A stretch of 6,967 nt of DNA. Source: Spirochaetia bacterium. GTDB taxonomy: Bacteria; Spirochaetota; Spirochaetia; Treponematales; Breznakiellaceae. A program made the position numbers and the translations under genes. The stretch spans positions 1 to 6,967 of the forward strand of contig BNVF01000101.1 of assembly GCA_025997895.1 (NCBI GenBank), given 5' to 3'. Below the pieces are notes generated by a model, which saw only the letters and a program-made list of their open reading frames with translations, was not told where the DNA came from and did no database searches. Positions 4,914-6,967 of this stretch are shown in pieces (the stretch's first letter is position 1; the number at the start of each line of letters is the position of its first letter).

Positions 4914-5852
4914 ATGAACACACCATTTTTGCTGGCCCCAATGGCCGAATTGAGTCACCGGGCCCTGCGGGAGCTTATCGAGGGTTTTGGCGGCTGCAAT
5001 GAGTATTTTACCGAAATGATCAGCGCCGGCGCCCTGTTGGGGGGCGGTCCCTTTGAATCCTGGTATATTGATAACGGCCCCCGGCCGGAAAAGCTGGTTT
5101 ATCAGCTGGTTGGCGCCGATTCCGGCCAAATTTCCCGTGCCGCCGCCCTGTTGGACCAGCGGGAATGTGCCGGAATCGACATAAATATGGGCTGTTCCGC
5201 CCCCTTAATCCGCAAAACCGGGGCCGGAGTGGCCTGGATGGCTTCGATAGACCGCGCCGGGGAGCTTATCGGCCAGGTGCGGCAGGTGGTAAAGCGGCGG
5301 CTCAGCGTCAAACTGCGCATCGGTTTTCAAGACGACTTTGAATATTTGGCCAATTTTTGCCGCCGCCTGGAGGCCGAAGGCGTAGAACTTATCACCCTGC
5401 ACCCCCGCACCGCCCTGGAAAAGTTCAAACGCCTTGCCCGCTGGGACTATGTAGGCAAACTGCGGCAGGAACTGGGCATCCCCGTAGCCGGCAATGGGGA
5501 CATAGCTTCCGTAGCAGACCTGCTCCGCCGGGCAGCGGGGCATGGCTTCGGGCCAATCATGGTTGGCCGCGCCGCTGTCCGGCAGCCGTGGATTTTTGCC
5601 CAAAAGGTGCCTGGCACCATTTCCATCGAAGAAACCGGGCTTCGGTTTTTGGAGCTTTTGGGCCGGTATCAGCCGGTGGAGTTTCATCTCTCCAGGGCGC
5701 GGCTATTTTTCAGTTATTTTTGCGATAACTTAAAATGGGGCAATTACCTCAAAAATCTGCTGAACCGGGAAGAGACACTGGCCGGTATTGAGCGGGTCTG
5801 GCGGGGTTACTTTGCGGAGCATGGGGAAGAGGAAAATTCGTCTGGAGCTTAA
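4914..5852 (+). CDS. dus: tRNA-dihydrouridine synthase (Dus family)
   Basis: The 312-residue product is an FMN-dependent Dus enzyme, which reduces specific uridines in tRNA to dihydrouridine. It shows the family order: LLAPMAELSH (6-15) at the start of the FMN-binding barrel, YQLVGAD (63-69), GIDINMGCSAPLIRKTGAG (87-105) with catalytic Cys94, SVKLR with K133, LHPRT with H163, GNGDI (193-197) and VGRA (217-220) at the phosphate site. A helical C-terminal tRNA-binding part follows. The usual GCP at the active site is GCS here. The ATG at 4914 has AAGG six bases upstream; an in-frame ATG at 4887 lies within a palindrome and lacks a ribosome binding site. I cannot assign it to DusA, B or C. It is monocistronic, divergent from cheY and convergent with the right-edge ATPase gene. 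Confidence 0.93.
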   Translation: MNTPFLLAPMAELSHRALRELIEGFGGCNEYFTEMISAGALLGGGPFESWYIDNGPRPEKLVYQLVGADSGQISRAAALLDQRECAGIDINMGCSAPLIRKTGAGVAWMASIDRAGELIGQVRQVVKRRLSVKLRIGFQDDFEYLANFCRRLEAEGVELITLHPRTALEKFKRLARWDYVGKLRQELGIPVAGNGDIASVADLLRRAAGHGFGPIMVGRAAVRQPWIFAQKVPGTISIEETGLRFLELLGRYQPVEFHLSRARLFFSYFCDNLKWGNYLKNLLNREETLAGIERVWRGYFAEHGEEENSSGA

Positions 5853-5861
5853 AACTAATGT

Positions 5862-5885
5862 TTTTGGGAAATTACCAAAATTTTT
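5862..5885 (+). terminator. Probable weak terminator after dus
   Basis: TTTTGG (5862-5867) pairs with CCAAAA (5875-5880) around a seven-base loop, followed directly by five T residues (5881-5885). It starts nine bases after the dus stop and lies in the 54-base gap before the convergent ATPase stop. The short, AT-rich stem makes it a moderate candidate, and a competing GGGAAA/TTTCCC pairing (5866-5871 with 5883-5888) is possible. I see no clear terminator for the opposite strand. Confidence 0.4.
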
Positions 5886-5906
5886 CCCCAGAAACAGGCG
5901 GTACTA

Positions 5907-6967
5907 TTACATCTCCCACCAGGGCAGCGCCGTTATACCCCCGCCCAGGGGCATACGGTTTTCGTGGAATGATACCAGAAATTTTTTGACAGAGGCTGAT
6001 TTTCCAGCGCCATCGGCGACGCTGCCGGCGGCCCTGTTAAAATCTGAAAAATCCGCTGCCTTTAGGGATTTGGTCATATCGGATCGCAAAGTTTTGCTTG
6101 CTTTAATTTCATACAGGGCAACAGAGGAGCCTGAGTCTATAACCAAATCTACTTCTACGCCGTTGGAATCGCGGTAAAAGTACAAATCCGATGTAAGGCG
6201 TTTGTTCATTTTCCTTTTCAAAAATTCCATAATGACCATATTTTCAAATATCGCTCCCGCAGCGGGACTTGACAGCAGGATTTGCGCGCTGGAATATTTG
6301 AGTAGGTATGCCAAGAGACCCGTATCGGTAAAATAAATTTTGGGGCTTTTTATCAGGCGCTTGGCGCTATTTCTGAACCAGGGACGCAGAAGATAAATAA
6401 TTCGGGAGTTTTCCAAAATCGAAAGCCATGTTTTACAGGTAACCTGGGACAGGCCGCAGTTAAGGGCAAGGTCCGAAACATTGAGCAAATTACCGACCCT
6501 GGCTGCGAGTATCTGCAGAAAAACTTCAAATGCCGAAATATCTTTGATGTTTTGTATCTGCCGCACATCCCTTTCAATATACAGAGAAAGGTAAGCGCCA
6601 TAAAAAGCTTTTATGTCCGTTTTTTCCGTGTTGGGTACCGGATAGAAACCGCGCAGCATTTGTTCAAAGCAATCCAACATGGCATGGGGTTTTTCGCCCA
6701 TCTCTTCAAAAGAAAAGGGAAGCAGCTCAAAAAGCCCGGCCCGTCCGGCCAAAGTTTCGGTAACTCCCGCCATCACATTAAAAACCTGGGAGCCGGTAAG
6801 AAAAAAAGCGCCGTTTTTCCTTTTCTTGTCTACCTGCATCTTGATAAGGGGAAGGATTTCAGGCGCATATTGAATCTCATCAATAATAACCGGCGTTTTC
6901 AGTTGTTCAATAAAATGCGCAGGGTCCTCTTTGGCGGAAAGACGCAGAGATGTATCATCAAAGGTGA
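5907..6967 (-). CDS. AAA_14/DUF4143 ATPase, N-terminus beyond the right edge
   Basis: The frame is open from the right edge to a TAA at 5909-5907 and gives 352 residues of an AAA_14/DUF4143 ATPase. Numbered from the edge, it shows TFDD (1-4), Walker B VIIDEIQ (26-32), sensor-1 LTGSQ (56-60), TLAGR (71-75), YIERDVRQI (129-137), a winged helix at about 160-195, and KIYFTDTGLLAYLL (209-222). The C-terminal domain has a PD-(D/E)XK-like pattern: D273 in GVEVDLVID, then YEIKAS with E286 and K288. The ending ITALPWWEM is typical of the family. The Walker A loop and true start, some 40-60 residues, lie outside the window, so whether the gene is intact is unknown. An internal ATG at 6839 is not the start, because Walker B lies upstream of it. 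The family is abundant in anaerobes and its role is undefined. Confidence 0.93.
   Translation of the reverse strand, partial: TFDDTSLRLSAKEDPAHFIEQLKTPVIIDEIQYAPEILPLIKMQVDKKRKNGAFFLTGSQVFNVMAGVTETLAGRAGLFELLPFSFEEMGEKPHAMLDCFEQMLRGFYPVPNTEKTDIKAFYGAYLSLYIERDVRQIQNIKDISAFEVFLQILAARVGNLLNVSDLALNCGLSQVTCKTWLSILENSRIIYLLRPWFRNSAKRLIKSPKIYFTDTGLLAYLLKYSSAQILLSSPAAGAIFENMVIMEFLKRKMNKRLTSDLYFYRDSNGVEVDLVIDSGSSVALYEIKASKTLRSDMTKSLKAADFSDFNRAAGSVADGAGKSASVKKFLVSFHENRMPLGGGITALPWWEM

Noticed and set aside
5205..5687. Leftward 160-codon frame inside dus
   Set aside because: It is antisense to a fully convincing Dus protein and shows no family motif; GC-rich third positions keep the opposite strand open.
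5788..6177. Rightward 129-codon frame across the dus end and the right-edge ATPase
   Set aside because: It overlaps the dus C-terminus in another frame and is antisense to conserved DUF4143 sequence.

Overview
This window looks like chromosomal DNA of a spirochaete, most likely a Treponema of intermediate GC content. The strongest evidence is a FlaB-type core flagellin that starts [11 protein letters not shown] and keeps the treponemal FlaB signature along its whole 286-residue length. It has a recognisable sigma-28 promoter, and a treponeme-like CheY lies nearby. A host-associated anaerobic species, such as a termite-gut treponeme, would fit the flavodiiron protein and the base composition. 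That species-level guess is inference.

Layout, left to right. Positions 1-75 hold the first 25 codons of an unidentified leftward gene, with its own promoter and a hairpin near the expected transcript start. Positions 272-1751 hold a rightward ATPase gene of the ATPase_2/DUF234 type, with a consensus promoter and three tandem 15-16 bp repeats running from the -10 box into the ribosome binding site. Positions 1781-1899 hold a bidirectional terminator and a cluster of hairpins between convergent genes. A leftward block follows: cheY (4779-4342), fprA (4320-3103) and flaB (2759-1899). The first two form a tight pair. flaB is separated by a terminator-like hairpin, a sigma-28 promoter and a long, GC-rich, structured leader. 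Divergent from cheY is a tRNA-dihydrouridine synthase gene (4914-5852). The window ends inside a second, leftward accessory ATPase gene of the AAA_14/DUF4143 type (5907 to the right edge).

Functionally, the middle is a housekeeping and motility block: flagellar filament core, a chemotaxis-type receiver, an O2/NO-reducing flavodiiron enzyme and a tRNA modification enzyme. The two flanking ATPases belong to different families but share one plan: an AAA+ ATPase, a winged helix, then a C-terminal PD-(D/E)XK-like nuclease fold. Their cellular roles are poorly defined.

I see no clear evidence of an undescribed multi-gene system. The items most worth checking are the tandem repeats over the ATPase promoter, the flaB leader (possible CsrA-type hairpin and possible small leaderless ORF), the same-frame cheY/fprA junction with no visible ribosome binding site, and the hairpin cluster behind flaB. 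I see no tRNA, rRNA, CRISPR array or insertion sequence.
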